Shown here: positions 52,664 through 64,000 of the stretch, piece after piece
Numbering within the stretch: the stretch's first letter is position 1
Layout: each line of letters begins with the position of its first letter
Assembly (NCBI GenBank): GCA_026708265.1
Contig: JAPOVI010000156.1
Coordinates: 38,831 to 102,830, forward strand
DNA from: Acidobacteriota bacterium
GTDB taxonomy: Bacteria; Acidobacteriota; Vicinamibacteria; Vicinamibacterales; UBA8438
Direction of reading: 5' to 3'
Length of the DNA stretch: 64,000 bases
The notes under the pieces: model-generated
What the model saw: only the letters and a program-made list of their open reading frames with translations
Database searches by the model: none
Told to the model about the DNA's origin: nothing
Made by a program: the position numbers and the translations under genes

Positions 52664-53524
52664 CTACCCGCCGCTACGGGCCAGCGCGCCGTCGAGGGCA
52701 CGCCGTGTGAACACCGGGATCATGGCGCGGCGGTACTCGGCGCTGGCGTGGATGTCGCTGTTGAGGTCTTCGATGCCGGCGCCCCCGAAGCGCGCCGCCG
52801 AGGCGGCCGTCTCGGACGAGGCGGGCTGGCCGGCGAGGGCGGACTCGACGTTCGCCAGGCGGGCGGGGCTGGAGGCAGCGCCGGTCAACCCGACGCGGGC
52901 CGACGCGATGACCCCGCCGCGGACCTCCAGGGCCGCCGCCACCCCGACGATGGCGAAGCGCGAAGCCTGCTGGTGCAGCTTGGCGTAGGCCGCGGTCCGG
53001 ACGGGCGCGAACGTCACCCGGGCGAGAATCTCGTCGGGGGCCAGGTCGACGGTGAAGACCCCCTGCACGAAGTCGCGCGCCGCGACCACGCGCCAGCCGC
53101 TCGGTCCCTTGACGTGCAGATCGGCGTCGACGGCGAGCATGACGGCGGGATAGTCGGCGGCCGGATCGGCATGGGCCAGGCTGCCCCCGATCGTGCCCCG
53201 GTTGCGCACCTGCGGATCCCCGATGACGGCCGCGGTCTCGGCCACGGCGGGGCACTGGTCGTGCAGCAGAGGCGAGGTCGCCACGTCGTGGTGCGTGGTC
53301 CCGGCGCCGATCTCGATCTTCCCGTCCACCTCGCGAATGCCCGCGAAGTCCGGGATGTGGCCGATGTCGATGAGGACCGTCGGCTCGCTCAGCCGCAGCT
53401 TCATCAACGGGACGAGGCTGTGGCCGCCCGCGAGCAGCTTCCCCGCGGCGCCGGCCGCGGCCAGCTTCGCCACCGCGTCGTCGAGCGAGGTCGCGCGTTC
53501 GTACTCGAAAGCGGTGGGGATCAC
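52664..53524 (-). CDS. FAD-binding subunit of a molybdenum hydroxylase (CoxM-like)
   Basis: 286 residues, GTG start. FEYERATSLDDAVAKLAAAG opens the family; KLLAGGHSLVPLMKLRLSEP and the TIGGSLAHADPAADYPAVML segment are the two FAD-binding motifs (AGGxSLxPxxK and IGGxxxHxDPxxD). The C-terminal FAD_binding_5/CO_deh_flav_C part follows. It takes electrons from the iron-sulfur subunit. It overlaps the CoxL stop (GTGA at 53521) and has GGGAGGACAGGC directly upstream. It is the last gene of the operon CoxS-CoxL-CoxM. Confidence 0.9.
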   Translation of the reverse strand: MIPTAFEYERATSLDDAVAKLAAAGAAGKLLAGGHSLVPLMKLRLSEPTVLIDIGHIPDFAGIREVDGKIEIGAGTTHHDVATSPLLHDQCPAVAETAAVIGDPQVRNRGTIGGSLAHADPAADYPAVMLAVDADLHVKGPSGWRVVAARDFVQGVFTVDLAPDEILARVTFAPVRTAAYAKLHQQASRFAIVGVAAALEVRGGVIASARVGLTGAASSPARLANVESALAGQPASSETAASAARFGGAGIEDLNSDIHASAEYRRAMIPVFTRRALDGALARSGG

Positions 53525-55923
53525 GCCTGTCCTCCCTGCGGGCTGCCGTGTGCCCCGTGCGGGCTCGCGTTCGCCCCGTGAATCACGCGCCACAGCCGCT
53601 CCGGCCGCAGCATCATGTCGACGTGCCGCACGCCGAAGCCGCTCAGCGCATCGACCGCGGCGGATACGATGCAGGGCGTCGAGCCGATCGTCCCCGCCTC
53701 GCCGACTCCCTTGGCACCGAGCGGGTTGACCGGCGTCGGCGTCACCGTGCTCTCGAGCTCGAAGCGGGGGAAGTCGCTCGCCCGCGGGATGGCGTAGTCC
53801 ATGAACGACCCGGTCAGCGGCTGGCCGTCGTCGGAGTAGGCCACTTCCTCGATCATCGCCTGCCCGATCCCCTGGGCGAGGCCCCCGTGGATCTGCCCCT
53901 CCACGATGAGCGGGTTGATCAGGTGCCCGGCGTCGTCCACCGCCACCATCTTCAGCAGCCGGGGCTCGCCGGTGTCACGGTCGACCTCCAGCATCGCGAT
54001 GTGGCACCCGAACGGGTAGGTGTTGTTCGAGGGCTCGAAGAACGCCTCCTCGCTCAGCCCCGGCTCCAGCCCCTCCGGGAGCTTCACCGGACGGTAGGCG
54101 TAGCCCGCCACCTCGGCGAACGACTTGGCGGACGACGGCGCTCCCCTGACGGCGATCATGCCGTTCTCGAAGACCAGGTCGCCCTCGTGCGCCTCGAGGA
54201 GCGCCGCGGCGAACTTCGCCATCTTCGCCTTGACCCTGCCGCCGGCGAGGTGGAGGGCCGCCCCCCCGACCGCCTGCGAGCGGCTGCCGAAGGTGCCGAT
54301 GCCCTGCTTCACGACCCCGGTGTCGCCGTGGTGGATGCGCACGTGCTCCATGGGGATGCCGAGCTGGTCCGCGAGCATCTGGGCGAACGTCGTCTCGTTG
54401 CCCTGGCCGTGCGGCGACGCTCCCGTCGTGGCGCTCACCCGGCCGTCGCGCTCCACCGTCACCTGCGAGTGCTCCCAACCGCCCGTCGGAAGCCCCGACG
54501 ACGGGCCGACTCCGCAGACCTCGACGTACATCGAGAGGCCCAGGCCGACCAGCCGGCCCTCGGCGCGGGCGGCGTCGCGCTCGGCCTTGAGCTGCTCCCA
54601 GCCCGCCTTCTCCAGCGCGTGGTCGAGCGCCTTCGCGTAGTCCCCCTAGTCGTAGACCGCGCCCGTCTGGGTCTTGAACGGGAACTGGTCCGGTCGAATG
54701 AAGTTGCGGCGGCGGACCTCGGCCGGGTCCATGCCCAGCTCCCGCGCCAGCAGGTCCATCGCCCGCTCCACGAAGTAGATCGCCTCCGGGCGCCCGGCGC
54801 CGCGGTAGGCGTCGGTCGGCGTCTTGTTGGTGAAGACCTCCGTGAGCGTGGCCCGGATGGCGGGGATGGCGTACACGTTGCTCGCCATCGTCATCGTCAG
54901 CGTGGGGATGGCCGCCGTGAGCAGCATGTTGTAGGCGCCGATGTCGGCCACGAGGCGCATCCTCAGGCCGAGCACGGTCCCGTCGCGGCGCGCCGCGAGA
55001 TCGACGTAGGCGACGATGTCGCGGCCATGGATGGTGCACAGGAACGCCTCCGAACGATCCTCCACCCACTTGAGCGGCAGGCCGAGGCGCTTCGAGAGCG
55101 CGGCCGCGACGTACTCCTCGCCGTAGATGTTGATCTTCGAGCCGAACCCGCCGCCCACCTCCGGCGCGATTGCCCGCACCTGGTCCTGCCCGAGGCCGGT
55201 GAGCGATGCGATGAACGTGCGCAGGATGTGCGGGTTCTGGGTCGACGACCAGATGGTCATCGCGTCCTTGCCCGGCTCGTAGTGGGCCACGACGCCCCGC
55301 GGCTCGATCGACGTCGGCGCGAGCCGGTGGTTGACCATCCGCTGCGAGACGACGACTTCGGCCTCGGCGAACGCCTGGTCGATCGCCGTGTCGTCGACGC
55401 CCTTCGGAGAGGCGCCGGTCCCGCCCGGCAGCGGCCCCACGGCCGCGTTGTTCGGGAAGTCGGTGTGGAGCACGGCCGGCTGCCCGGTCAGCGCCCGCTC
55501 GGGATCGACCACCGCCGGGAGCGGCTCGTACTCGACGGTGATGGCGTCGGCCGCGTCGCGGGCCACGTAGCGGTCCCGCGCGACGACGACGGCCACCGGC
55601 TCGCCCACGTAGCGCACCACGTCGGCGGCCACCGCCCGGTGCTCCGGCGACGGAAACGGCGTCCCGATCGGCATTGGCCCGAGGAACTCCGCGATCTGCG
55701 CACCCGTGAAGACCGCCTCGACGCCGTCGACGGCCTCCGCGGCGCTCGTGTCCACGGAGCGGATGCGACCGTGCGCGATGTCGCTCCGCTTGAAGGCCAG
55801 GTGCTGCATGCCGGCGATCTTCACGTCGTCGACGTAGGTGCCGCGGCCCTGGATGAGCCGCGGGTCCTCGCGCCGCTTCACGCGCTGGCCGACGAGCTTC
55901 GGCAGGACGGGAGACGCCGCCAT
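53521..55923 (-). pseudogene. Molybdopterin-binding large subunit (CoxL-like, form II), interrupted by an in-frame amber codon
   Basis: About 800 residues if read through. N-terminal part: LVGQRVKRREDPRLIQGRGT, HRLAPTSIEPRGVVAHYEPG, APEVGGGFGSKINIYGEEYV, and the active-site loop TDAYRGAGRPEA. That loop is AYRGAGR, typical of form II, not the AYxCSFR of true CO dehydrogenases. After QTGAVYD comes TAG at 54648-54646, then GDYAKALDHALEKAGWEQLK continues in the same frame, to TPTPVNPLGAKGVGEAGTIG and the stop at 53521. The family has YDSGDY here, so a single change TCG to TAG explains the stop. No other damage is seen. Whether this is a recent mutation, a sequencing error or suppressed is unknown. 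Confidence 0.85.
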
Positions 55924-55926
55924 CGC

Positions 55927-56397
<471 letters not shown>

Positions 56398-56426
56398 CGC
56401 TCTCCCCCTCCCGGTTGGCGCGCATA

Positions 56427-56432
56427 GCCTAC
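56427..56432 (-). promoter_or_regulatory. Possible -10 box of the CoxS-CoxL-CoxM operon
   Basis: TAGGCT 29 nt upstream of the CoxS ATG (56397). The same hexamer serves as a likely -10 box before the Uma2-like gene. No -35 box is clear. Confidence 0.3.
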
Positions 56433-56464
56433 CGGGGCGGGCTGGCGGGCGACAAGGGCCGGAG

Positions 56465-56488
56465 CCGCCCCCCGTCCTTCGGGGGCGG
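56465..56488. terminator. GC hairpin between hipA and the Cox operon
   Basis: Perfect 8-bp stem CCGCCCCC/GGGGGCGG around CGTCCTTC. It lies about 175 nt past the hipA stop on the minus strand and upstream of CoxS. There is no T run, so terminator function is uncertain. Confidence 0.4.
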
Positions 56489-56661
56489 GGAGCCGGGGAA
56501 GCGGACGGATGCCCCCGGGGGCGGCCGGACGGGAGGGCCCCGGCGAATGCCCGCCCCCGACGGACCCGCCGGCCGTCTCGGGTGCGAGCTCCCGATCCGC
56601 TCGGCACTTCGAAGACGGCGATCGGGTTTCAGGCGGGGCATGTCGACCAGGACGCCGCGCG

Positions 56662-57933
56662 TCACGAGGCCGTCCTTCCGGCCCCCAGCCCGTCGTAGAC
56701 GAACGCCCCGCGGATTGCGGCGCGGTCGGTCGCATCGACCCCCGCCCCGCGCATCGCCGGCAGCCAGCGCGCGCGGACCGTCGAGACGATGCGGTCGAAG
56801 ATGCCGGCGGCGTCATCGTCGCGGAGCAGGAACCGCCCGCAGCCGCTCAACAGGTTGTCCCTGGTGGCATGGCGCCCGAACCGACCGCAGGTCATCGCGA
56901 GGTCGCGGCGTTCTCGCGAGATCACCGGCGACGGCGTCAGGTCGTACGCCGGACTCAGACGCCAGCGGCGGTCGACGGCGATCATCGCGTGGTTCCGGGG
57001 ATGATCGTCGAGATTCGAGACGGCCGCGTTGAAGCACATGCGGCCGAACAGCTCGTGCAGGTCGGCCCGCGGATCGGCGCTCGAGCGCCGGATCTCGTCG
57101 GCCAGGGCGAGATACGACCAGTCCCGCCGGTCGCCGACGCCGTCGCCCGCGCGGAGCAGGGTGAGCGCGCTGACCATGCGGTGTCGGCGCCAGCCGTCCT
57201 CCGCGCGGTCACGGTCGAAGCGGCGCACGAGCAGAACGTCCCGCCCGGCGACCGTCTCGCAGCGGCAGTCGGCGGCATCGAGGCCTGCAGCCCGGGCGAG
57301 GGCGAGCATGCCGTGCTCGACGCGCGGGTGATTCCAGCGGTCGTTCCGGCGACCGAACTTGGCGATCCAGAGAATCCCGTCGTCCTCGACGACCGCCTTC
57401 GGCCGGGCGCCGCCAAGGGACGTACCCGGGAACAGGAGCTCTTCGACCTGCCGTCCGGCCGGTCCGGCGCGCTCGGGGCGGCCGTCGACGATGGCGTCGG
57501 CCGCCCGGCGCAACCGGTCGAGATCCGAGGCGCGCGCCAACCGCCGGATCGGCGCGGGGGGTTCGACCCGCACCCCGAATCCCAGTGCGCCGGCGCGGTC
57601 GTCCGGCCCCTCGAGCAGGTAGTCGAACTCGTCGCTCTCGGTCACGCCCGCGCGGCGGTCGACCACGAGGCGACCCCAGGCATCCGGCATCGCATCGCGG
57701 ATCGCCCCGAAGAACCCGCTCAGGCGCGCCGTCTCGTGGACGCGGTCGGACAGCCGCAACTCGACCGGGTCGAGCTCGACCGCGTCCGGCCGCTCACGGT
57801 AGCGGCGGCCGTACACGAACGCACCGGCAGCATCGCCGGACGCCCCCGTCGACACGCGGAACCGACCCGCGGTCACGAACGACGTGGCGCCGGGTAGCAC
57901 GATGTAGACGAAGCACTCCCGCTCAGAAGTCAT
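56662..57933 (-). CDS. HipA-family serine/threonine kinase toxin
   Basis: 423 residues. The HipA N-terminal subdomain (AGAFVYGRRYRERPDAVELD, FFGAIRDAMPDAWGRLVVDR) precedes the kinase fold. The glycine-rich loop is PGTSLGGARPKAVVEDDG, the catalytic loop FNAAVSNLDDHPRNHAMI (Asp of the DDHxRNH motif), and the metal-binding motif LSPAYDLTPSPVIS. HipA toxins phosphorylate glutamyl-tRNA synthetase or other targets and cause dormancy. The ATG at 57933 overlaps the hipB-like stop by 11 bases. Length and motifs are complete, so it appears functional. The target is unknown; many HipA-like kinases differ from the E. coli enzyme. Confidence 0.88.
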   Translation of the reverse strand: MTSERECFVYIVLPGATSFVTAGRFRVSTGASGDAAGAFVYGRRYRERPDAVELDPVELRLSDRVHETARLSGFFGAIRDAMPDAWGRLVVDRRAGVTESDEFDYLLEGPDDRAGALGFGVRVEPPAPIRRLARASDLDRLRRAADAIVDGRPERAGPAGRQVEELLFPGTSLGGARPKAVVEDDGILWIAKFGRRNDRWNHPRVEHGMLALARAAGLDAADCRCETVAGRDVLLVRRFDRDRAEDGWRRHRMVSALTLLRAGDGVGDRRDWSYLALADEIRRSSADPRADLHELFGRMCFNAAVSNLDDHPRNHAMIAVDRRWRLSPAYDLTPSPVISRERRDLAMTCGRFGRHATRDNLLSGCGRFLLRDDDAAGIFDRIVSTVRARWLPAMRGAGVDATDRAAIRGAFVYDGLGAGRTAS

Positions 57934-58264
57934 CCGCGAGGCGCTGCGGGCGCCCGGCACGCGTCGGCATTCGGGCGCGCTCGAGCGCCTTCCCCTCGTC
58001 GTCGCGGTCCGGGTCGCCCACGTCCTGCATCCGGGACAGCAGACCCAGCGCCCAGAGCGCACCCAGGTGGGCAGCGACGCCGGTGGTCGCCTTCCCCCTC
58101 TCGACATCGGCGATCACGAAGCGCGACACCCCCACCCGCTGCGCCAGCTCTTCCTGTGTCAGCCGGCGCCGGAGCCGCGCGATGCGGATGTTGCGCCCCA
58201 GCCGTTCCAGCGCGTCCTGCACGGCGGCAGGCGGCGATTCGGCGATCCGGGTGCGGCTCGGCAT
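57923..58264 (-). CDS. HipB-like Xre-family antitoxin
   Basis: 113 residues. IRIARLRRRLTQEELAQRVG followed by VSRFVIADVERGKATTGVAA is a typical Xre helix-turn-helix. The N-terminal 20 residues and the C-terminal DPDRDDEGKALERARMPTRA are less conserved, the latter probably contacting HipA. It overlaps the hipA start. A strong promoter with an inverted repeat in its spacer lies immediately upstream, as expected for an autoregulated antitoxin. The ATG at 58264 is only about 14 nt from the -10 box, so the leader is very short. Confidence 0.85.
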   Translation of the reverse strand: MPSRTRIAESPPAAVQDALERLGRNIRIARLRRRLTQEELAQRVGVSRFVIADVERGKATTGVAAHLGALWALGLLSRMQDVGDPDRDDEGKALERARMPTRAGRPQRLADDF

Positions 58265-58277
58265 GTAAAGTGAAGAT

Positions 58278-58306
58278 ATCGTACGCAGAGGATCTGTACG
58301 TTTCAA
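58278..58306 (-). promoter_or_regulatory. hipBA promoter with overlapping inverted-repeat operator
   Basis: TTGAAA (58301-58306) and TACGAT (58278-58283) are 17 nt apart, 5 and 4 matches to consensus. CGTAC (58280-58284) and GTACG (58296-58300) form an inverted repeat with an 11-nt gap inside the spacer, placed to block polymerase when bound by the antitoxin. Confidence 0.65.
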
Positions 58307-58490
58307 GGAACATGATTCGCACCCCGGACGCTTCGGGGGCGTCGCACGAGGTGTGCAAGCACCCGGAGCGGGCTGCCGGCGGAGAGTTCGCTGGCGGGTC
58401 TCCCCAAGCTCGCTCATCGGGCGACGGGCCAAGCCACCGGCGAACCGGTCGGAGACCCCTCGGGGGCCGGGCGGCGGAAGGCCGACGGGC

Positions 58491-58520
58491 CGGCGCGTCG
58501 ATCCTCGGACCGACGCGCCG
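58491..58520. terminator. Terminator-like hairpin after the exported-protein gene
   Basis: Perfect 10-bp stem CGGCGCGTCG/CGACGCGCCG with a 10-nt loop, about 65 nt past the stop at 58584 (minus strand). No T run follows. Confidence 0.5.
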
Positions 58521-58583
58521 ATCGCCACCGGAATCACCGCACCGGCGCCGGCGGGAGCCCGGGGTGATTTCCGGGCGGCTACG

Positions 58584-59753
58584 TCAGCGCAGGGGATCGC
58601 GGTTCGCGTCGAACGCCGAGCCGCAGCCGGCCGTGCACAGGGTCGCCGGGTCGGGGCCCTCGCCGGCCGCGAACTCGCGCTCCTCGGCGCGGGCGCCCGC
58701 GAGCAACGCCGGCATGCCGTAGTTGCCCTCGTGGCAGCGCGGTTCCTTGTAGATGCGGTTGGCTTCGTTGCTCTGCAGGCTCAACTCGAGTTGCACCGTC
58801 CAGGGCCGCGTCCACGTCGTCGGATCGTCCATCGTGACGACGTACTCCAGCGTTCCGCTGTCGAGGCGCGTCCAGCGCTCGACGAGGTGCAGGTTCTCGC
58901 GGGAACCCTGGTAGTCGGTCTTGGCGCTGAAGTTGGTGACGTCGACGACCAGCGTGTCGCCCTCCCACCGGCCGCGCGAGTCGCCCCACCACTGGCGGAT
59001 GTGCGAGGGCAGATGCGGCCGGTCGGTGATCGGTATGACCCGCTGCCAACCCTGGCCCTGGCCGGTGTCGTAGAAGACCGACACCGTCTCCGGCGACTGC
59101 ACGATCTGCAGGAAGTACCCTGCGATGCCCCCGAAGTCCGGCAGGCGGGCCGACATGCAGCGCTCCCCCAGGCCCCGGTCCTCCGGATTGTCGGAACGAT
59201 TGAAGGAACCGGTCGGGTAGGACGGAGGTGGTTCGTTCCGGCGCGGCGACGGGGGCCCGTACTCCCCGCCCGCGCAGCCGGGCATCCCGTTGCGGCAGAC
59301 GTCGGTCGGCTGCAGCAGCGCAAGCTGATACTCGCGGAAGTCTTGGCGCCGCGCCTGCACCTCCGCGGTGACGGGAGGAATCCGCCCGTCCGGCGGATCG
59401 ACGATCAGCGACGTCCGGGTGCCGGTCTGCTTGTGCGTGAAGAATATCGCCCGGTTGTAGGCTCCCCCCACGTCCTGCTCGCTCCCCCGCTCGTCTCGTG
59501 GATCCTGGGCCAGCAGCGCCGACCGCTCCCGATCGAGCTCCGCCCGCTCCTCCTCCGTGAACTCGGTCTGGCCCGCGAACCGGGCCGGACGCTGGAGGGG
59601 AACGGCGGTCTCCGTGGTCCAGATGCCCTGCAGGTCAGGCTCTCCCCACGGCGTCCGGGCCTCCTGCCCCGCGGCCGCCGCAGGAACTCCGAGCACGGTC
59701 GCCGCCGCTACGATCACCGCCACACAGGTCGTCCCGACCAGTCGTCTGCTCAT
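58584..59753 (-). CDS. Exported protein of unknown function, tandem copy A
   Basis: 389 residues with a signal peptide (CVAVIVAAATVLGVPAAAAG). The mature start TPWGEPDLQGIWTTETAVPL and the core HIRQWWGDSRGRWEGDTLVV, DVTNFSAKTDYQGSRENLHL place it in a family common in Acidobacteriota, often several copies per genome. CHEGNYGMPALLAGARAEER near the C-terminus, and paired cysteines (TLCTAGCGSAF), may bind metal or form disulfides. No catalytic mechanism is known to me. It is closely similar to the gene immediately upstream (59772), with long identical stretches, so the pair arose by tandem duplication. Only 18 bases separate the two, so they are probably co-transcribed. Confidence 0.8.
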   Translation of the reverse strand: MSRRLVGTTCVAVIVAAATVLGVPAAAAGQEARTPWGEPDLQGIWTTETAVPLQRPARFAGQTEFTEEERAELDRERSALLAQDPRDERGSEQDVGGAYNRAIFFTHKQTGTRTSLIVDPPDGRIPPVTAEVQARRQDFREYQLALLQPTDVCRNGMPGCAGGEYGPPSPRRNEPPPSYPTGSFNRSDNPEDRGLGERCMSARLPDFGGIAGYFLQIVQSPETVSVFYDTGQGQGWQRVIPITDRPHLPSHIRQWWGDSRGRWEGDTLVVDVTNFSAKTDYQGSRENLHLVERWTRLDSGTLEYVVTMDDPTTWTRPWTVQLELSLQSNEANRIYKEPRCHEGNYGMPALLAGARAEEREFAAGEGPDPATLCTAGCGSAFDANRDPLR

Positions 59754-59771
59754 GTCGAACCTCGTGCATCC

Positions 59772-61013
59772 CTACGGCTGGCGCCGCAACGGGTTGATCT
59801 CGTCCCCCTGCTCCGCGAACCCCGCGGCGAAGCCGCCGCATCCCGCCGTGCACAGGGTCGCGGGGTCGGGCCCCTCGCCGGCCGCGAACTCCTGCTCCTC
59901 GACGCGAGCGCCCGCGAGCAGCGCCGGCAGCCCGTAGTTGCCCTCGTGGCAGCGCGGCTCCTTGTAGATCCGGTTGGCCTCGTTGTTCTGCAGGCTGAAC
60001 TCCATCGCCACCGTCCACGGCCGCGTCCACGTCGTCGGATCGCTCATCGTGGCGACGTAGTCCAGCGTCCCGGCGTCGCGGCGCGTCCAGCGCTCGACCA
60101 GGTGCAGGTTCTCGCGCGAGCCCTGGTAGTCGGTCTTGGGGCTGAAGTTCGTCACGTCGACGACCAGCGTGTCGCCTTCCCACCGGCCGCGCGAGTCGCC
60201 CCACCACTGGCGGATGTGCGAAGGGAGGTGAGGCCGGTCGGTTACCGGGATGACCCGCTGCCAGCCCTGCCCCTGCCCCGTGTCGTAGAAGATCGACACC
60301 GTCTCCGGCGACTGCACGATCTGCAGGAAGTACCCCGCGACGCTCCCGAAGTTCGGCAGCAGGGCCTGCATGCACCGCTCTCCCAGACCCCGGTCCTCCG
60401 GATTGTCCGACCGATTGAAGGAGCTGGCGGGGTAGAACGGCGGCGGCTCGTCCCGGCGCGGGGACACCGGTCCGTACTGCCCGCCCGTGCAGCCGGCCAG
60501 ACCGTTGCGGCAGACCTCGGTCGGTTGCAGCAGCGCGAGCTGATACTCCCGGAAGGCGGCGCGCCGCGCCTGCGCCTCCGCGGTGAGCGGAGGGATGCGC
60601 CCGTCCGGCGGATCCACGATGAGCGACGTCCGCCGGCCCAGGTGCTTGTGGGTCAGGAAGATGTCGGCCGCGTAGGCGCCCCCGACGTCCTGCTCGCTGC
60701 CGCGCGCGTCGTACCGTCGATCGAGCCCGATGATACGCGCCCGTTCCCGGTCCAGCTCGGCCCGTTCCTCGTCGGTGAGAAACTCCCGCCCCGCGAACCG
60801 CGCGGGACGCTGCAGGGGAATCTCGTAGTCGGCGGTCCAGATGCCCTGCAGGTCCGGCTCTCCCCACGCGGTCGGCTCCGCCGGGGCCGCCTCCGACGGC
60901 TCCGGGGCATCCTGCGCCTGGCCCGCGACGGGGACCGGCGCCAGTTGCAGGAGCAACGCCACGGCCAGGACCGCCGCCGCCACGCCGACCAGCTCGAGCA
61001 TTCTTCGCGTCAT
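59772..61013 (-). CDS. Exported protein of unknown function, tandem copy B
   Basis: 413 residues. Signal or anchor ELVGVAAAVLAVALLLQLAP, a proline/glutamate linker, then TAWGEPDLQGIWTADYEIPL and the same HIRQWWGDSRGRWEGDTLVV core as its neighbour at 58584. The two differ mainly in the leader and in RRYDARGSEQDVGGAYAADI. The C-terminus (TLCTAGCGGFAAGF) keeps the paired cysteines. The ATG at 61013 has GGGGGAG upstream. It is the first gene of the pair, the duplicate lying 18 bases downstream. Function unknown; a role in handling an exported substrate is only a guess. Confidence 0.8.
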   Translation of the reverse strand: MTRRMLELVGVAAAVLAVALLLQLAPVPVAGQAQDAPEPSEAAPAEPTAWGEPDLQGIWTADYEIPLQRPARFAGREFLTDEERAELDRERARIIGLDRRYDARGSEQDVGGAYAADIFLTHKHLGRRTSLIVDPPDGRIPPLTAEAQARRAAFREYQLALLQPTEVCRNGLAGCTGGQYGPVSPRRDEPPPFYPASSFNRSDNPEDRGLGERCMQALLPNFGSVAGYFLQIVQSPETVSIFYDTGQGQGWQRVIPVTDRPHLPSHIRQWWGDSRGRWEGDTLVVDVTNFSPKTDYQGSRENLHLVERWTRRDAGTLDYVATMSDPTTWTRPWTVAMEFSLQNNEANRIYKEPRCHEGNYGLPALLAGARVEEQEFAAGEGPDPATLCTAGCGGFAAGFAEQGDEINPLRRQP

Positions 61014-61148
61014 GAACTCCCCCACTGGCTTGCGCAGACTCCTAGCTACACCCGCATCGGAGCGAAGTCAAGCGCGAAACGGCCCGGGCGGCCCGGGCAC
61101 GGGCTCGCGCGCGTTCGCCGATGCCCGCGCTGGCCGGCGGATGCTGGT

Positions 61149-61167
61149 AGGCGGCGCCCTGCCGCCT
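61149..61167. terminator. Terminator-like hairpin just past thiC
   Basis: Perfect 7-bp stem AGGCGGC/GCCGCCT with a GCCCT loop, 12 nt past the thiC stop. No T run. Confidence 0.5.
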
Positions 61168-61179
61168 GTCCGGTGCGGG

Positions 61180-64000
<2,821 letters not shown>

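Larger units (their letters stand above)
58265..58583. other. Intergenic region between hipB and the exported-protein gene
   Basis: 319 bases. It contains the hipBA promoter (58278-58306) and a hairpin (58491-58520), listed separately. The remaining sequence is GC-rich with no gene I can support. Confidence 0.6.

Overview
This is a very GC-rich bacterial window, packed with genes on both strands. It carries several families typical of Acidobacteriota and Planctomycetota: DUF1587/DUF1592/DUF1588/DUF1585 cytochromes paired with Tat-exported DUF1552 proteins, exported ankyrin-repeat proteins, PQQ-type beta-propellers, and tandem exported proteins with a WGDSRGRWEGDTLVVDVTNF-like core. With bshA and a DUF3516 helicase, an acidobacterium (Vicinamibacteria-like) is the best guess. 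That is inference from gene content, not a computed placement.

Layout. 1-494: partial bshA (bacillithiol). 737-4638: a secreted protein, a cytochrome c/copper-monooxygenase fusion and two SAM methyltransferases. 4829-10315: first ankyrin + DUF1592 + DUF1552 cluster. 10319-14153: carboxylesterase, small secreted protein, PQQ-like propeller. 14147-14793: a degraded nucleotidyltransferase toxin-antitoxin-like pair. 14892-21163: second ankyrin (fused to cytochrome c) + DUF1552 + DUF1592 cluster. 21422-25697: cytochrome/Vgb-like propeller fusion and a large 2OG-Fe(II) oxygenase. 25794-26179: a second degraded nucleotidyltransferase pair. 26203-27852: third exported ankyrin protein. 28176-29835: frameshifted AAA-ATPase-like/DUF1703 gene.

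30434-40690 is the most unusual locus. It has six same-strand genes, nearly all joined by 4-base start/stop overlaps. In order they encode a small three-helix membrane protein, a 1693-residue protein whose N-terminus looks tubulin/FtsZ-like and whose C-terminus looks Hsp70/actin-like, a two-helix membrane protein with a charged linker, an exported vWA-like protein, a MotA/ZorA-like protein with a very long helical tail, and a short MotB/ZorB-like protein. This suggests an ion-driven membrane motor coupled to two cytoskeletal-type nucleotidases. I know of no named system with this composition; Zorya (ZorAB) is the nearest relative of the motor part.

40900-64000: Uma2-like nuclease, third DUF1552/DUF1592 pair, DUF3516 helicase, DUF433/DUF5615 toxin-antitoxin, metallophosphoesterase, second PQQ-like propeller, cyclophilin-like protein, a CoxM/CoxL/CoxS-type molybdenum hydroxylase operon whose CoxL has an in-frame amber codon, hipBA, two tandem paralogous exported proteins, thiC, and a partial RlmI-type rRNA methyltransferase.

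Across the window, four accessory genes start with GTG exactly 6 nt after a TANNNT -10-like hexamer, which suggests leaderless transcripts. Several accessory genes are decayed (two nucleotidyltransferases, the AAA-like gene, CoxL), so the window appears to mix stable exported-protein clusters with turnover-prone defence/toxin islands. No tRNA, rRNA, CRISPR array or intact insertion sequence was recognised.
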